From assembly GCF_007785815.1 (NCBI RefSeq), contig NZ_VNIM01000039.1:1-36926 (forward strand): a DNA stretch of 36,926 nucleotides, read 5' to 3'. Shown piece by piece: positions 9,983-18,559 of this stretch (position 1 is the first letter of the stretch; each line of letters starts with the position of its first letter). Below the pieces are notes generated by a model. The model was given only the letters and a program-made list of their open reading frames with translations. It had not been told where the DNA came from and ran no database searches. The position numbers and the translations under genes were made by a program. This DNA is from Alterirhizorhabdus solaris. Its GTDB lineage: Bacteria; Pseudomonadota; Alphaproteobacteria; Sphingomonadales; Sphingomonadaceae.

Positions 9983-10052
9983 GTGGTGGGTTTGAGTGCC
10001 TGCCACCCGTCGGATGTGCGCCGGCCGCCCGTCAGCCAGCCCTGCCCGCCCG

Positions 10053-11474
10053 TCAGCCGATGATCGCCTTCGTCTCCAGATATTCCTCGAAGCCGTGGAC
10101 GCCATATTCACGGCCGTTGCCCGATTGCTTGTAGCCGCCGAACGGTGCGTGGCCGTTCCATGCCGGATAGTTGATGAGCACCTGCCCCGCGCGGATGCGG
10201 CCCGCCACCCGTCGCGCGCGCACCGGATCGGCCGACTGGAGGTGCGACCCCAGGCCATAGACGGTGTCGTTGGCGATCGCGATCGCCTCCTCCTCGTCGG
10301 CATAGGGGATGATGCACAGCACCGGGCCGAAGATTTCCTCGCGCGCGATCCGCATGTCGGGGGTCACTTCCGAGAATACCGTCGGCCGCACGAACAGCCC
10401 GGCCTCCTGCCCCTCGGGCAGGCCCGGCCCGCCTGCGATCAGTTTCGCGCCCCCGGCGATCCCGGCCTCGATCATCGCCTGCACGCGGTCGAACTGGGGC
10501 AGGTTGGCGATCGGCCCCATCACGGTGGCCTCGTCCAGCGGATCGCCCACCACGATGGCGTTCGCCGCCTCGGCCGCCAGCGTCTCCACCTCCGCCAGCC
10601 GCGACGCCGGCACCAGCATCCGCGTCGGCGCGCTGCACGACTGGCCGACGTTGCGCATCCCCGCCAGCACGCCCTTGGCGACGCCGGTGGCGAAATCGGC
10701 ATCGTCGAGGAACAGGTTGGGGGACTTGCCCCCCAGTTCCTGCACCACGCGCTTGACGGTCACCGCCGCCGCCTGCGCCACCAGCACGCCGGCGCGGGTC
10801 GAGCCGGTGATCGAGATCATGTCGACATCGGGATGGGCGGACAGCGCTGCGCCCACCACCTCCCCCGTGCCGCCGACGAGGTTGAACACGCCCGCCGGCA
10901 CCCCCGCATCGTGCATCACCTGCGCGAACAGCAGCGCGCTGAATGGCGAAAGCTCGCTCGGCTTCAGCACCACGGTGCAGCCGGCGGCGATGGCGGGGGC
11001 CACCTTGGCGGTGATCTGGTAGAGCGGCCAGTTCCACGGGGTAATCAGCGCGCAGACGCCGATCGGTTCCTTGGTCACCGCCAGCGCATCGGCCTGCGAC
11101 ACCCATTCGTAGCGTTCCAGCACCTCGCGCTGCACCCGCACATGGGCGATGGCGAACGGCACCTGCGATGTGCGGGCAAAGCCGATCGCGGTGCCCATCT
11201 CCATCGTCATCGCCTGCGCGAAATCTTCGGCGCGCGCCTCCAGCAGCGCCTCGATGCGGCCGAGCAGCGCCAGCCGTTCCGCCACGCCAGACTGCGAGAA
11301 GGCGGGAAACGCCCGTTTCGCCGCCGCCACTGCACGATCGACATCCGCTGCGGTGCCCGAGGCGACCCGGCCGATCTCGGCCCCTGTCGCCGGGTTCACC
11401 ACCGGGATCAGGGTGGCGGCGGCATCGGTCCATGCGCCGTCGATATAGAGCCGGGTCTGGTTGGCGACGGGCAT
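10053..11474 (-). CDS. NAD(P)+-dependent aldehyde dehydrogenase
   Basis: Oxidises an aldehyde to its acid with NAD(P)+; cytoplasmic. 473 residues, the usual ALDH-superfamily length. Visible marks: TPWNWP near 145-150 with the oxyanion Asn148, KPSE at 171-174 for cofactor binding, the general base Glu246 in ELGGKSPN, catalytic Cys280 in NVGQSCSAPTR, and EEIFGPVLCIIPY followed by GHAPFGGYKQSGNGREYG near the end. The sequence does not reveal the substrate. It is the last of a minus-strand series but 126 bases below dsrE, so it may have its own promoter. The GHAPFGGYKQSG tail is the form seen in broad-range semialdehyde/betaine-type enzymes, not in formyl-THF enzymes. Confidence 0.93.
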   Translation of the reverse strand: MPVANQTRLYIDGAWTDAAATLIPVVNPATGAEIGRVASGTAADVDRAVAAAKRAFPAFSQSGVAERLALLGRIEALLEARAEDFAQAMTMEMGTAIGFARTSQVPFAIAHVRVQREVLERYEWVSQADALAVTKEPIGVCALITPWNWPLYQITAKVAPAIAAGCTVVLKPSELSPFSALLFAQVMHDAGVPAGVFNLVGGTGEVVGAALSAHPDVDMISITGSTRAGVLVAQAAAVTVKRVVQELGGKSPNLFLDDADFATGVAKGVLAGMRNVGQSCSAPTRMLVPASRLAEVETLAAEAANAIVVGDPLDEATVMGPIANLPQFDRVQAMIEAGIAGGAKLIAGGPGLPEGQEAGLFVRPTVFSEVTPDMRIAREEIFGPVLCIIPYADEEEAIAIANDTVYGLGSHLQSADPVRARRVAGRIRAGQVLINYPAWNGHAPFGGYKQSGNGREYGVHGFEEYLETKAIIG

Positions 11475-11600
11475 CGGTGGGGTTCCTCGGGCGTGGCGTT
11501 CACCGCTTTGTCTGGCGGGTGCGGCGCCTGATAAGGTGCCGTTTTCAGCGCCGGGCGAGGCGATCGTGCCGTTTGCGGGGGCTGGTGCCGGAACGAACTG

Positions 11601-11963
11601 TCAGACGCACAGCAGCCGGTCGTCGCCCAGCGCCTGCAACACGCTCACCATGCCGCCGAAGGTGATGCGGGCATCCAGCGTGCGCGCGTCCGTGTTCGTC
11701 AGCGCCATGCCGGACTGGCAGGCGATGATCGTGACGCCGAGGCCGAGTGCCTCCTCGAACAGCAAGTCCAGCGTCGGCAGGCCGGCGTCCTCGTGCGCGT
11801 CGTCCTCGATGCCCTGCACCGGCGGGCGCAGCAGTGCCACCGCCTCGCCCTGGCAGAAGAGGCGCGCCCGCCCGCCCAGCGCCGCCTGTGCCGCCGCCAG
11901 CGACAGCGCGCAGCGGAACCGCTCGGATGAAAGATCAGCGGCGATGATCGTCAGGCCCTTCAT
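11601..11963 (-). CDS. DsrE-family sulfur-relay-like protein
   Basis: 120 residues with a DsrE/TusD-like alpha/beta fold: KGLTIIAADLSSERFRCALSLAAAQAALG at the N-terminus, a central loop (VQGIEDDAHEDAGLPT), then VTIIACQSGMALTN with Cys82 at the position where family members carry the persulfide-accepting cysteine. DsrE-like proteins move sulfane sulfur between enzymes, but many single-gene members have no defined job. The start at 11963 overlaps the stop of the ThiF/MoeB-like gene as ATGA, so translation is probably coupled and the proteins made in fixed ratio. That pairing suggests a sulfur-transfer partner for the adenylating enzyme, which is inference. No TusB/TusC homologues are present. 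Confidence 0.82.
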   Translation of the reverse strand: MKGLTIIAADLSSERFRCALSLAAAQAALGGRARLFCQGEAVALLRPPVQGIEDDAHEDAGLPTLDLLFEEALGLGVTIIACQSGMALTNTDARTLDARITFGGMVSVLQALGDDRLLCV

Positions 11964-12709
11964 GCCGTGGCGCACCGGCACCCCGGGTCCTTGGGGAGCT
12001 TCACCGTGCGGAATCGCAACGAGAGCGCGTCGATCAGCAGCAGCTTGCCGGCGCTGTCCTCCCCGAACGGCACGATCGCACGCAACGCCTCCAGCGCGGC
12101 GAGGCTGCCGACCACGCCGGTAAGCGCGCCGAGCACGCCCTGATCGGCGCACGTCGCCTCCGCCCGGTCGGGGTCGTCGCCGACGAAGCAGCGATAGCAG
12201 GGGCGCCCGGCCTCCCACCCGCGGTACACTGCCAACTGCCCCTCGAACGGCCCGACCGCCGCCGAGACGAGCGGAATGCGCAAGGCCAGCGCGGCATCGG
12301 CGACGGCGAGGCGGGTCGCGAAATTGTCGCAGCCGTCGACGATCGCGTCATGCCCCGCCAGCAGCCCGGCGACATTCGTGGCGTCCAGCCGCAGCGCATG
12401 GGTCGTGACGGTCACGTCCGGCGTGATCCGCGCCACGGCGGCGGCGGCGGCCTCCACCTTGGGGGCGCCGATGTCGGCGGTGGCATAGATCGTCTGGCGC
12501 TGGAGGTTGGAGAGCGCGACAATATCGTCGTCGAACAGGGAAAGACGACCGACACCGGCAGCGGCGAGATACTGGATCAGCGGCGAGCCGATGCCGCCCG
12601 CGCCCACCACCGCGACCGAGGCGCCCAGCAACCGCCGCTGCCCCGCGCCGCCGATCTCGCGCAGCACGATGTGGCGGGCGTAGCGGTCGAGCTGGTCGTC
12701 GGTGAGCAT
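11960..12709 (-). CDS. ThiF/MoeB/HesA-family adenylyltransferase
   Basis: Adenylates the C-terminal glycine of a ubiquitin-like sulfur carrier (ThiS or MoaD) with ATP so that it can be thiolated; cytoplasmic. 249 residues, MoeB length. The Rossmann nucleotide loop GAGGIGS is at 36-42, then DDD at 60-62, NLQRQ at 68-72 and DGCDNFATR near 125-133. Zinc ligands are C171 and C174 (CYRC); the second pair, normally CxxC, is C244-x-C246 here (GCRCA), one residue short. C187 in TCADQGVLG matches the mobile-loop cysteine. No rhodanese domain is attached. It follows dut by 9 bases and overlaps dsrE by 4. Whether it serves thiamine or molybdopterin cannot be decided; no thi or moa genes are in the window. 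Confidence 0.88.
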   Translation of the reverse strand: MLTDDQLDRYARHIVLREIGGAGQRRLLGASVAVVGAGGIGSPLIQYLAAAGVGRLSLFDDDIVALSNLQRQTIYATADIGAPKVEAAAAAVARITPDVTVTTHALRLDATNVAGLLAGHDAIVDGCDNFATRLAVADAALALRIPLVSAAVGPFEGQLAVYRGWEAGRPCYRCFVGDDPDRAEATCADQGVLGALTGVVGSLAALEALRAIVPFGEDSAGKLLLIDALSLRFRTVKLPKDPGCRCATA

Positions 12710-12718
12710 CGCGGGCGC

Positions 12719-13210
12719 CTAGCGGTGCCCGGTCGAACCGAACCCGCCCGTGCCGCGCGCCGTGGTGGCACTGAACGTCTCGACCAGCGAGAACTCGGGC
12801 CGCGCGATCGGCACGAACACGAGCTGGGCGATGCGGTCGCCCGGCTCGATCGTCAGCGGCTCGCTGCCGGGCGGGGTGCGCAGCCACGCGCTGATGAAGA
12901 TCTGGTCGGCGTAATCGGCATCGATCGTGCCCACCGCCTGCCCCAGAACCAGCCCCTTCTTGTGGCCCATGCCGGAGCGGGCGAGCAGGAAGGCGGCGAG
13001 GTGGGGATCGTTCATCAGCACCGCGATGCCGGAGGGGATCAGCACCGCTGGTGCCTGCGGCTGCAACGTCAGCGGCGCGTCGATGCAGGCGTGCAGGTCG
13101 ATCCCGGCAGACATCGCCGTCTGGTAGCGTGGCAGCCCCCATTCATGGAGGCGCTGATCGAGCACGCGCAGTTCGATTGTCGGCCGCAGCCCGGCAGGAG
13201 CGTCAGCCAA
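12719..13210 (-). CDS. dut: Deoxyuridine 5'-triphosphate nucleotidohydrolase (dUTPase)
   Basis: Hydrolyses dUTP to dUMP and pyrophosphate, keeping uracil out of DNA and feeding dTMP synthesis; a cytoplasmic homotrimer. 163 residues. All five trimeric dUTPase motifs are visible: AGIDL (35-39), RSGMGHKKG (78-86, usually RSGL), GTIDADYAD with the catalytic Asp (94-102), PGDRIAQLV (123-131), and the glycine-rich RGTGGFGSTG (152-161) near the C-terminus. It lies 21 bases after the DUF6481 gene and 9 bases before the ThiF/MoeB gene, in one probable operon. dut is often close to coaBC in proteobacteria; here coaBC is about 8 kb away. Confidence 0.96.
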   Translation of the reverse strand: MADAPAGLRPTIELRVLDQRLHEWGLPRYQTAMSAGIDLHACIDAPLTLQPQAPAVLIPSGIAVLMNDPHLAAFLLARSGMGHKKGLVLGQAVGTIDADYADQIFISAWLRTPPGSEPLTIEPGDRIAQLVFVPIARPEFSLVETFSATTARGTGGFGSTGHR

Positions 13211-13231
13211 CGACCATGTCCTTACCGTAGA

Positions 13232-13597
13232 TTACTTGCGCGCCTTGCGGGCGGCATACTTGGCATCGCGCGCGGCCTTCTGCTCGGCGAGCAGCTCGAT
13301 CTGGCGGGCGATATTATCGCTCTCCTCGCGCGCCTTGGCTTCCTCCGCCTCGCGGGCGGCGGCTTCCTTGGCGGCGATCGCTGCCAGCTTTTCCTGCTCG
13401 GCGGCTTCCTTGGCGGCGGTGCGGGCAGCGCGGCGCTCCGCCTCGCGCGCAGCCTTCGCCTCCTCGGCGACGCGGCGTGCGGCAAGCGTCGCCTCGTCCA
13501 GCACGGGCTTGGCCTTGAACTTTTCGAGCGCGGCCTGCTTCGCCTTGGCGGCGGCGGCGGCACGATCGTTGAAACTGGGATCCTTGAAACCTGCCAT
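13232..13597 (-). CDS. DUF6481 family protein, Ala/Lys/Glu-rich helix
   Basis: 121 residues starting MAGFKDPSFNDR and continuing as one long Ala-, Lys-, Arg- and Glu-rich helix (about 12-121) with heptad-like spacing, so probably coiled coil or a long solvent-exposed helix. The start and composition match the DUF6481 family of sphingomonads, whose role is unknown. There is no signal peptide or membrane segment. It is the first gene of the run leading into dut. Because Ala/Lys/Glu-rich sequences are easily matched by chance, resemblance to tropomyosin- or TolA-like helices means little. Confidence 0.8.
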   Translation of the reverse strand: MAGFKDPSFNDRAAAAAKAKQAALEKFKAKPVLDEATLAARRVAEEAKAAREAERRAARTAAKEAAEQEKLAAIAAKEAAAREAEEAKAREESDNIARQIELLAEQKAARDAKYAARKARK

Positions 13598-13763
13598 GAT
13601 ACCTGTGAGTCGTCCTTGTCGTTCGGGCCCGCCTACGAAATAGATCGGGCCTGTGGCAACCCTTTCAAGCCCCCCAAGCGGAACGATCGGCGGGTTCGCA
13701 CGCTCTGCGCGGGGTCAATCGGGGCAGCCGTTGCCTCGTTACCACGCATGAAGGCGCGACTCG

Positions 13764-13979
13764 ATGGCGGACAGGAAGCTGGAGAAGGTCTCGATCGTGC
13801 CGGACGAGGACAGGCATGGCTTTCGCCTCGCGGTGTCGTGGATGACGGGCGGCAACGGACGCGAGGCGGAAATGCTGCCCGACCTGTTCCCGACCGAGGC
13901 CGAGGCCGCCGAAAGCGCGCGGGCGACCTACGGCGTCGACCCCGTACCCGGCGCCTCACCGATCGACCGTCACCCCTGA
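13764..13979 (+). CDS. Small hypothetical protein
   Basis: 71 residues, MADRKLEKVSIVPDEDRHGFRLAVSWMTGG..., acidic middle (EAEMLPDLFPTEAEAAESARATYG), no signal peptide. The strand-strand-helix order could be a small beta-beta-alpha fold of the sort that reads a modified substrate, but no family is recognised. It runs against the minus-strand amidohydrolase gene and overlaps its end by 10 bases. Codon use looks like that of its neighbours, so I regard it as probably real. Confidence 0.6.
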   Translation: MADRKLEKVSIVPDEDRHGFRLAVSWMTGGNGREAEMLPDLFPTEAEAAESARATYGVDPVPGASPIDRHP

Positions 13980-14791
13980 GCGGGTTGTGCGGCGGGGAGC
14001 GCGGCACGCAGCGCAGCGCCGAACCGCGTCGCCCAAAGCCTCGGGCCACCGGGGGCGGCAAGGTGATCCTGGCGGAACTCCACCTCGACATAGGGCAGGC
14101 CGGCCGTCCACGCATGGCGGGGGACGGAATGGTCCGTTTCGTCCATCCGATAGGGCTCGTTGTCTCCGGTGACGAAGTCGGTCTGCGCGGCGAGATGCGC
14201 CAGCACCGCGACCGCGAAGCGGGCGTCGCCGCGATCGTATAGGATGCCGATATCCCATGGTCGCGCCGCGCCGGCCATCACCGGCGTGAAACTGTGCAGC
14301 GCGACGAGGACGGTCGGCCGGCCCGCGGCCGTCCGTCGCGAGATCTCCGCAGCGATCGCCGCATGGTACGGGGCGTGGATGGCTGCCACGCGCGTCGCCC
14401 GCGCCGCTGCATCAAGTGCGTGGTTGCCGGGGATGTCGGCGCCGTCGGATCGCGCCGGGATCGCATCGTCGGCGGTCGGGTCCCGGTTGCAGTCGATCAC
14501 CAGCCGCGAATAGATCTGGTGGATGAAACAGGCGTCCAGATCGCCCGCCAACAAGGTGCCGGTTTCCTGCACGCCGATGTCGCAGGCGATATGGCGGGCC
14601 AGATCGGCATCTGATACGCCTAGCGAATCGAGCGACTTGGGGATCTTCAAACCCGCATGATCGCCGATCAGAAGGAACGGCGAGGATGCTGCTGGGTTGA
14701 GTATCGCGACTGGCGCCGGATCATCCGTCGCCAGCAGGCCGGGTCCGTTCGCGGGATCGGCCTGTCGCCCGGGATACTCTGGGGAAGCCAT
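13970..14791 (-). CDS. N-formylglutamate amidohydrolase family protein
   Basis: 273 residues. The family hydrolyses N-formyl-L-glutamate to glutamate and formate (HutG-type) or related N-acyl compounds; cytoplasmic. Typical stretches are FLLIGDHAGLKIP (about 39-51), GDLDACFIHQIYSRLVIDCNR (near 83-103), TVLVALHSFTPVM (near 160-172), and a C-terminal GLPYVEVEFRQDHL. The histidine and aspartate residues in these blocks are plausible metal ligands. There is no hut operon here, so a histidine-degradation role is not supported; sphingomonads carry several paralogues. The gene is divergent from the transglutaminase at 14809, with only 17 bases between starts. Confidence 0.85.
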   Translation of the reverse strand: MASPEYPGRQADPANGPGLLATDDPAPVAILNPAASSPFLLIGDHAGLKIPKSLDSLGVSDADLARHIACDIGVQETGTLLAGDLDACFIHQIYSRLVIDCNRDPTADDAIPARSDGADIPGNHALDAAARATRVAAIHAPYHAAIAAEISRRTAAGRPTVLVALHSFTPVMAGAARPWDIGILYDRGDARFAVAVLAHLAAQTDFVTGDNEPYRMDETDHSVPRHAWTAGLPYVEVEFRQDHLAAPGGPRLWATRFGAALRAALPAAQPAQG

Positions 14792-14808
14792 GTGCGGAGA
14801 TCCTGCCG

Positions 14809-15738
14809 ATGCCGGTGCTGACGATAGAACACGTCACCCATTACAAGTATCGCCAGCCCGTGTCATTCGGCGAGCACCGCATCATGGTGCGCCCCCGTGA
14901 AAGCTACGACCAGCGGCTCATCGAGGCGCGGCTGGATATCGATCCGGCCCCCGCCGATCTGCGCTGGCTGCACGATGTGTTCGGTAACTCGGTCGCCATC
15001 GCCCGGTTCGAGGGGCGCGCCACCGGGCTGCGGTTCCACAGCACCGTGCGGCTGGAACATGCGCCCGTCGCCCACCACCAGATCGACGTGGAGGCCTACG
15101 CCCGCTGCTACCCGTTCACCTACGCCTCCGAGGACATGCCCGATCTGCTGCGCTCGATCGAGCGGCAGCATCATGATCCGTACCGCGTGGTCGATACCTG
15201 GGCGCGCGGCTTCGTCCGGAATGATGGCGCCACAGATACGGTCGGCCTGCTCTCGGACATGGCGATGCGGATCCGCAGCGAGTTCACCTACGTGCCGCGC
15301 CACGAGAAAGGCACGCAGACGCCCATCGAGACGCTGAAGAAGCGGCAGGGCACCTGTCGCGATTTCGCCGTGCTGATGATCGAGGCGGTGCGCGCGCTCG
15401 GTTTCGCGGCGCGGTTCGTGTCGGGCTACGTCTATAATCCCTCGCGCGGCGAGGGGCGGGTAGGCGGCGGCAACACCCATGCGTGGGTGCGCGTGTTCCT
15501 GCCCGGCTCCGGCTGGGTGGAGTTCGATCCCACCAACGGCATCGTCGGCAACCGCGGCCTCGTCCGCGTGGCGGTGGCGCGCGATCCGTATCAGGCGGTG
15601 CCGCTGTCCGGCACCTGGGCCGGGATGCCGAGCAGCGCCGCCGGCATGGACGTGAGCGTGGAAATCACCCTCGAAGACGCCGTCGAACCACCAACCTCCG
15701 CCCGTCAGGCGGTAGCCGGGAGTCCTGCCACATGTTGA
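14809..15738 (+). CDS. Transglutaminase-like cysteine peptidase, family with N-terminal domain
   Basis: 309 residues with two parts: an N-terminal beta domain (about 1-90, TIEHVTHYKYRQPVSFGEHRIMVRP, the Bact_transglu_N pattern) and a transglutaminase-like core (about 150-250). The catalytic triad is complete: Cys183 in GTCRDFAVLM, His224 in NTHAWVRVF and Asp240 in EFDPTNG. The sequence contains no signal peptide, so it should be cytoplasmic. Such proteins may cleave or cross-link peptide bonds, and in several bacteria they sit beside a second homologue as here. The start at 14809 gives the family N-terminus. Its stop overlaps the next gene by 7 bases. Confidence 0.9.
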   Translation: MPVLTIEHVTHYKYRQPVSFGEHRIMVRPRESYDQRLIEARLDIDPAPADLRWLHDVFGNSVAIARFEGRATGLRFHSTVRLEHAPVAHHQIDVEAYARCYPFTYASEDMPDLLRSIERQHHDPYRVVDTWARGFVRNDGATDTVGLLSDMAMRIRSEFTYVPRHEKGTQTPIETLKKRQGTCRDFAVLMIEAVRALGFAARFVSGYVYNPSRGEGRVGGGNTHAWVRVFLPGSGWVEFDPTNGIVGNRGLVRVAVARDPYQAVPLSGTWAGMPSSAAGMDVSVEITLEDAVEPPTSARQAVAGSPATC

Positions 15739-16547
15739 TCCGCGCCGGCTATGATATCCGTTTCGAGACAGATTTCGCCACGCCGATGCTGGCGATGCTG
15801 AGCATCCACCCGTCGCGCAACAAGGACCTGCAGACGCCGCAGCGGCTGGTCGCCAGCCCGGACGTGCCGATGTACGATTACATCGACGTGTTCGGCAACG
15901 TGTGCACCCGCGTGACGGTGCCGCCGGGCGGGCTGACGCTGAGCGCGGCCTTCACCATCGAGGACAGCGGCCTCGTGGATACCGCGCCGCCTTGGGGGCC
16001 GCAGATGCCGGTGGAAAGCCTGCCGGACGAGGTGCTGATGTTCCTGCTGGGCAGCCGTTACTGCGAGACGGACCGGCTGATGCAGCCCGCCTGGGGCATG
16101 TTCGGCCACATCGTCGACGGGCGGGAGCGGGTGCAGGCGATCGTCGACTTCGTCCACAATCACATCACCTTCGGCTACGAATATGCCCGGTCCGATCGCA
16201 CCGCGTGGAACGGCTATCAGGAGCGGGTGGGCGTGTGTCGGGATTTCGCCCATCTGGCGATCACGCTGTGCCGCTGCATGAACATTCCGGCACGCTACTG
16301 CACCGGCTATCTGGGCGATATCGGCGTGCCGAAGATGGATGCGCCGATGGATTTCAGCGCCTGGTTCGACGTCTATCTGGCGGGCGACTGGTACACCTTC
16401 GATGCGCGCCACAACCGCCCGCGCATCGGCCGCATCCTGATGGCGCAGGGCCGCGACGCGACCGACACCGCGCTGACCACCGCGTTCGGCCCTGCCGCCC
16501 TCGTCAACTTCGTGGTACAGACCGACGAGGTGACGGACACCGACTGA
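15732..16547 (+). CDS. Second transglutaminase-like protein, possibly catalytically altered
   Basis: 271 residues of the same superfamily, with an N-terminal beta domain (MLIRAGYDIRFETDFATPMLAMLSIHP) and a core containing Cys169 in GVCRDFAHLA and Asp224 in WYTFDARHN. The expected histidine, normally just before AWF, is Ser209 (MDFSAWFDVYL), so the triad is incomplete unless His227 (DARHN) or another residue compensates. Homologues with this layout exist in proteobacteria, so the change may be a family trait. The open frame goes back to 15483, inside the preceding gene; I use the ATG at 15732, which overlaps that gene's end. The M3 peptidase gene follows 14 bases later, suggesting a peptide-handling cluster. 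Confidence 0.88.
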   Translation: MLIRAGYDIRFETDFATPMLAMLSIHPSRNKDLQTPQRLVASPDVPMYDYIDVFGNVCTRVTVPPGGLTLSAAFTIEDSGLVDTAPPWGPQMPVESLPDEVLMFLLGSRYCETDRLMQPAWGMFGHIVDGRERVQAIVDFVHNHITFGYEYARSDRTAWNGYQERVGVCRDFAHLAITLCRCMNIPARYCTGYLGDIGVPKMDAPMDFSAWFDVYLAGDWYTFDARHNRPRIGRILMAQGRDATDTALTTAFGPAALVNFVVQTDEVTDTD

Positions 16548-16561
16548 ACCGGGAGGGGGCG

Positions 16562-18559
16562 ATGGCGCACGCGCTGCTTGAGGCATGGACCAACCCGCTG
16601 GGGGCGCCCGCGTTCGACGAGGTGGCGGCGACCGACTTTCTCCCCGCCTTCGAGGTGGCGATCGCCGAGAACCGCGCGGAGCTCGCCGCCATCGCCGACG
16701 ACCCCGCGCCGGCCGATTTCGATAACGTCATGGCGGCGCTGGAGCGATCGGGTGAACGGCTCGGCCGTATCCGCCGCCTTTTCTGGACGCTGTCGAGCGC
16801 GCAGGCGAACGAGGGCATCCGTGCCATCGAGGCGGACGTGTCGGCGCTGCTCACCGCCCACGGCACCGCCGTGAGCCATGACCCGAAGCTGTTCGCGCGT
16901 GTGGCGGCGGTGTGGGAAACCCGTGATACCGCCGGGCTGACACCCGAACAGCGGCGGCTGGTGGAGAACAGCTACAAGGGGTTCGTGCGCGGCGGCGCGG
17001 CCCTGTCGCCGGCGGACAAGGCGCGGTTCGGCGAGATCGACCAGCGGCTCGGCCAGCTTTCCGTGCGGTTCGGCCAGAACGTACTGGCGGCGACGATGGC
17101 GTGGGAGATGCTGCTCGACGCGGACGAACTGGACGGCCTGCCCCCCGCCACCCGCAGCGCCGCCGCCGCGCGGGCGGCGCGCAAGGGCCATGCCGGCCGC
17201 TACCTCTTCACGCTTGATCGCGGCGATTACGAGACGGTGCTCACCTTCGCCGCCCGCCGCGACGTGCGCGAGCGGATGTGGCGCGGCTTCACCGGCCGCT
17301 GCGATGGCGACGCGCAGGACAACAATCCGCTGATCGCCGAGATCGTGGCATTGCGTACCGAAAGCGCCCGGTTGCTCGGCTACGCCACCTTCGCGGACTA
17401 CAAGCTGGACGACAGCATGGCCGCCCGCCCCGAGGCCGCCGAGGCGCTGATGCTGCGGGTGTGGGCGCCTGCACGTCGGCGCGCGCTGGAGGAACAGGCC
17501 GAACTGCAACGGCTGGTGGAGGCGGACGGCGGCGGCTTCCTGCTCGCCGCGTGGGACTGGCGCTATTACGCCGAACGGGTGCGCTGCGAACGCTATGCGC
17601 TGGATGGCGCCGCCTTCGCCGAACACCTCACGCTGGAGAGCGTGCGCGCCGCGGCGTTCGGCGCGGCGGGAAAACTCTACGGCCTGCGGTTCGAGGCGCG
17701 GCCGGACCTGCCGGTCTATCATCCCGACGTTTCGGCCTGGGGCGTCACGGATGCCGCCGGGGCGCCGGTGGGGCTGATCTATACCGATTATCTCGCCCGC
17801 ACCGAAAAACATGGCGGCGCGTGGATGGGCAGCCTGCGCACGCAGGAGCGGATGGACGGCGATGTGCGGCCGATCGTCTATACGGTCGCCAATTTCACCA
17901 GGGGGGCGGACGGCGCCGACGCGCATCTGTCGGTCGACGAGGCGCGTACCCTGTTTCACGAGTTCGGCCACGCGCTCCATGCGCTGCTGTCGAACGTGAC
18001 CTACCCCAGCCTCGCCGGCACTAGCGTGGCGCGCGATTTCGTCGAGTTCCCGAGCAAGTTCATGGAGCACTGGATCATCGCGCCGGAGGTGCTGCGCGGG
18101 TTCGACGTGCCGGACGCGCTGATCGTCGCGCTGGGCCGGGCCGATACCTACGGGCAGGGTTTCGCCACGGTGGAGTTTCTCGCCTCCGCCTTCGTCGATC
18201 TGGCGTTGCACAGGGAAGCACCCGGCGATGTCGCCGGATTCGAGCGCGTGGTGCTGGACCGGCTCGGTTGCCCGCCGGTGATCGGGATGCGCCACCGGCT
18301 CCCCTATTTCACCCATGTATTCGATGGCGGCTATGCCAGCGCCTATTACAGCTATCTCTGGTCCGAGGTGCTCGATGCGGATGCGTTCGGCGCGTTCGAG
18401 GAGGGGGGCGGCATCTTCGACGCGGACCCCGCCCGCCGTTTCCGCGACGAGATCCTCGCGCGGGGCGACAGCCGCGATCCGATGGACTCATTCGTCGCGT
18501 TTCGCGGGCGCGGGCCGGACGAAGGAGCGCTGCTGCGGGCACGGGGGCTGGCGGCCTGA
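16562..18559 (+). CDS. M3 family metallopeptidase (Dcp/oligopeptidase A-like)
   Basis: 665-residue zinc oligopeptidase that trims short peptides; no signal peptide, hence cytoplasmic. The zinc site is complete: HEFGHALH at 466-473 with the catalytic Glu467, and Glu495 in the downstream FVEFPSKFMEHW block. The substrate-facing HRLPYFTHVFDGGYASAYYSYLWSEV block near the C-terminus has the Tyr residues typical of the family. The N-terminal helical lid (1-400) has the usual LFWTLSSAQANE stretch. An upstream open frame to 15902 is the shadow of the second transglutaminase gene; ATG 16562 is preceded by GGGAGGGGG. Dipeptidyl carboxypeptidase versus oligopeptidase A cannot be settled by reading. Confidence 0.94.
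   Translation: MAHALLEAWTNPLGAPAFDEVAATDFLPAFEVAIAENRAELAAIADDPAPADFDNVMAALERSGERLGRIRRLFWTLSSAQANEGIRAIEADVSALLTAHGTAVSHDPKLFARVAAVWETRDTAGLTPEQRRLVENSYKGFVRGGAALSPADKARFGEIDQRLGQLSVRFGQNVLAATMAWEMLLDADELDGLPPATRSAAAARAARKGHAGRYLFTLDRGDYETVLTFAARRDVRERMWRGFTGRCDGDAQDNNPLIAEIVALRTESARLLGYATFADYKLDDSMAARPEAAEALMLRVWAPARRRALEEQAELQRLVEADGGGFLLAAWDWRYYAERVRCERYALDGAAFAEHLTLESVRAAAFGAAGKLYGLRFEARPDLPVYHPDVSAWGVTDAAGAPVGLIYTDYLARTEKHGGAWMGSLRTQERMDGDVRPIVYTVANFTRGADGADAHLSVDEARTLFHEFGHALHALLSNVTYPSLAGTSVARDFVEFPSKFMEHWIIAPEVLRGFDVPDALIVALGRADTYGQGFATVEFLASAFVDLALHREAPGDVAGFERVVLDRLGCPPVIGMRHRLPYFTHVFDGGYASAYYSYLWSEVLDADAFGAFEEGGGIFDADPARRFRDEILARGDSRDPMDSFVAFRGRGPDEGALLRARGLAA

Noticed and set aside
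16373-18316. Minus-strand frame of 647 codons across the M3 peptidase
   Set aside because: Antisense shadow in GC-rich DNA; composition is His/Arg/Gly-rich and the plus strand carries the complete zinc peptidase.
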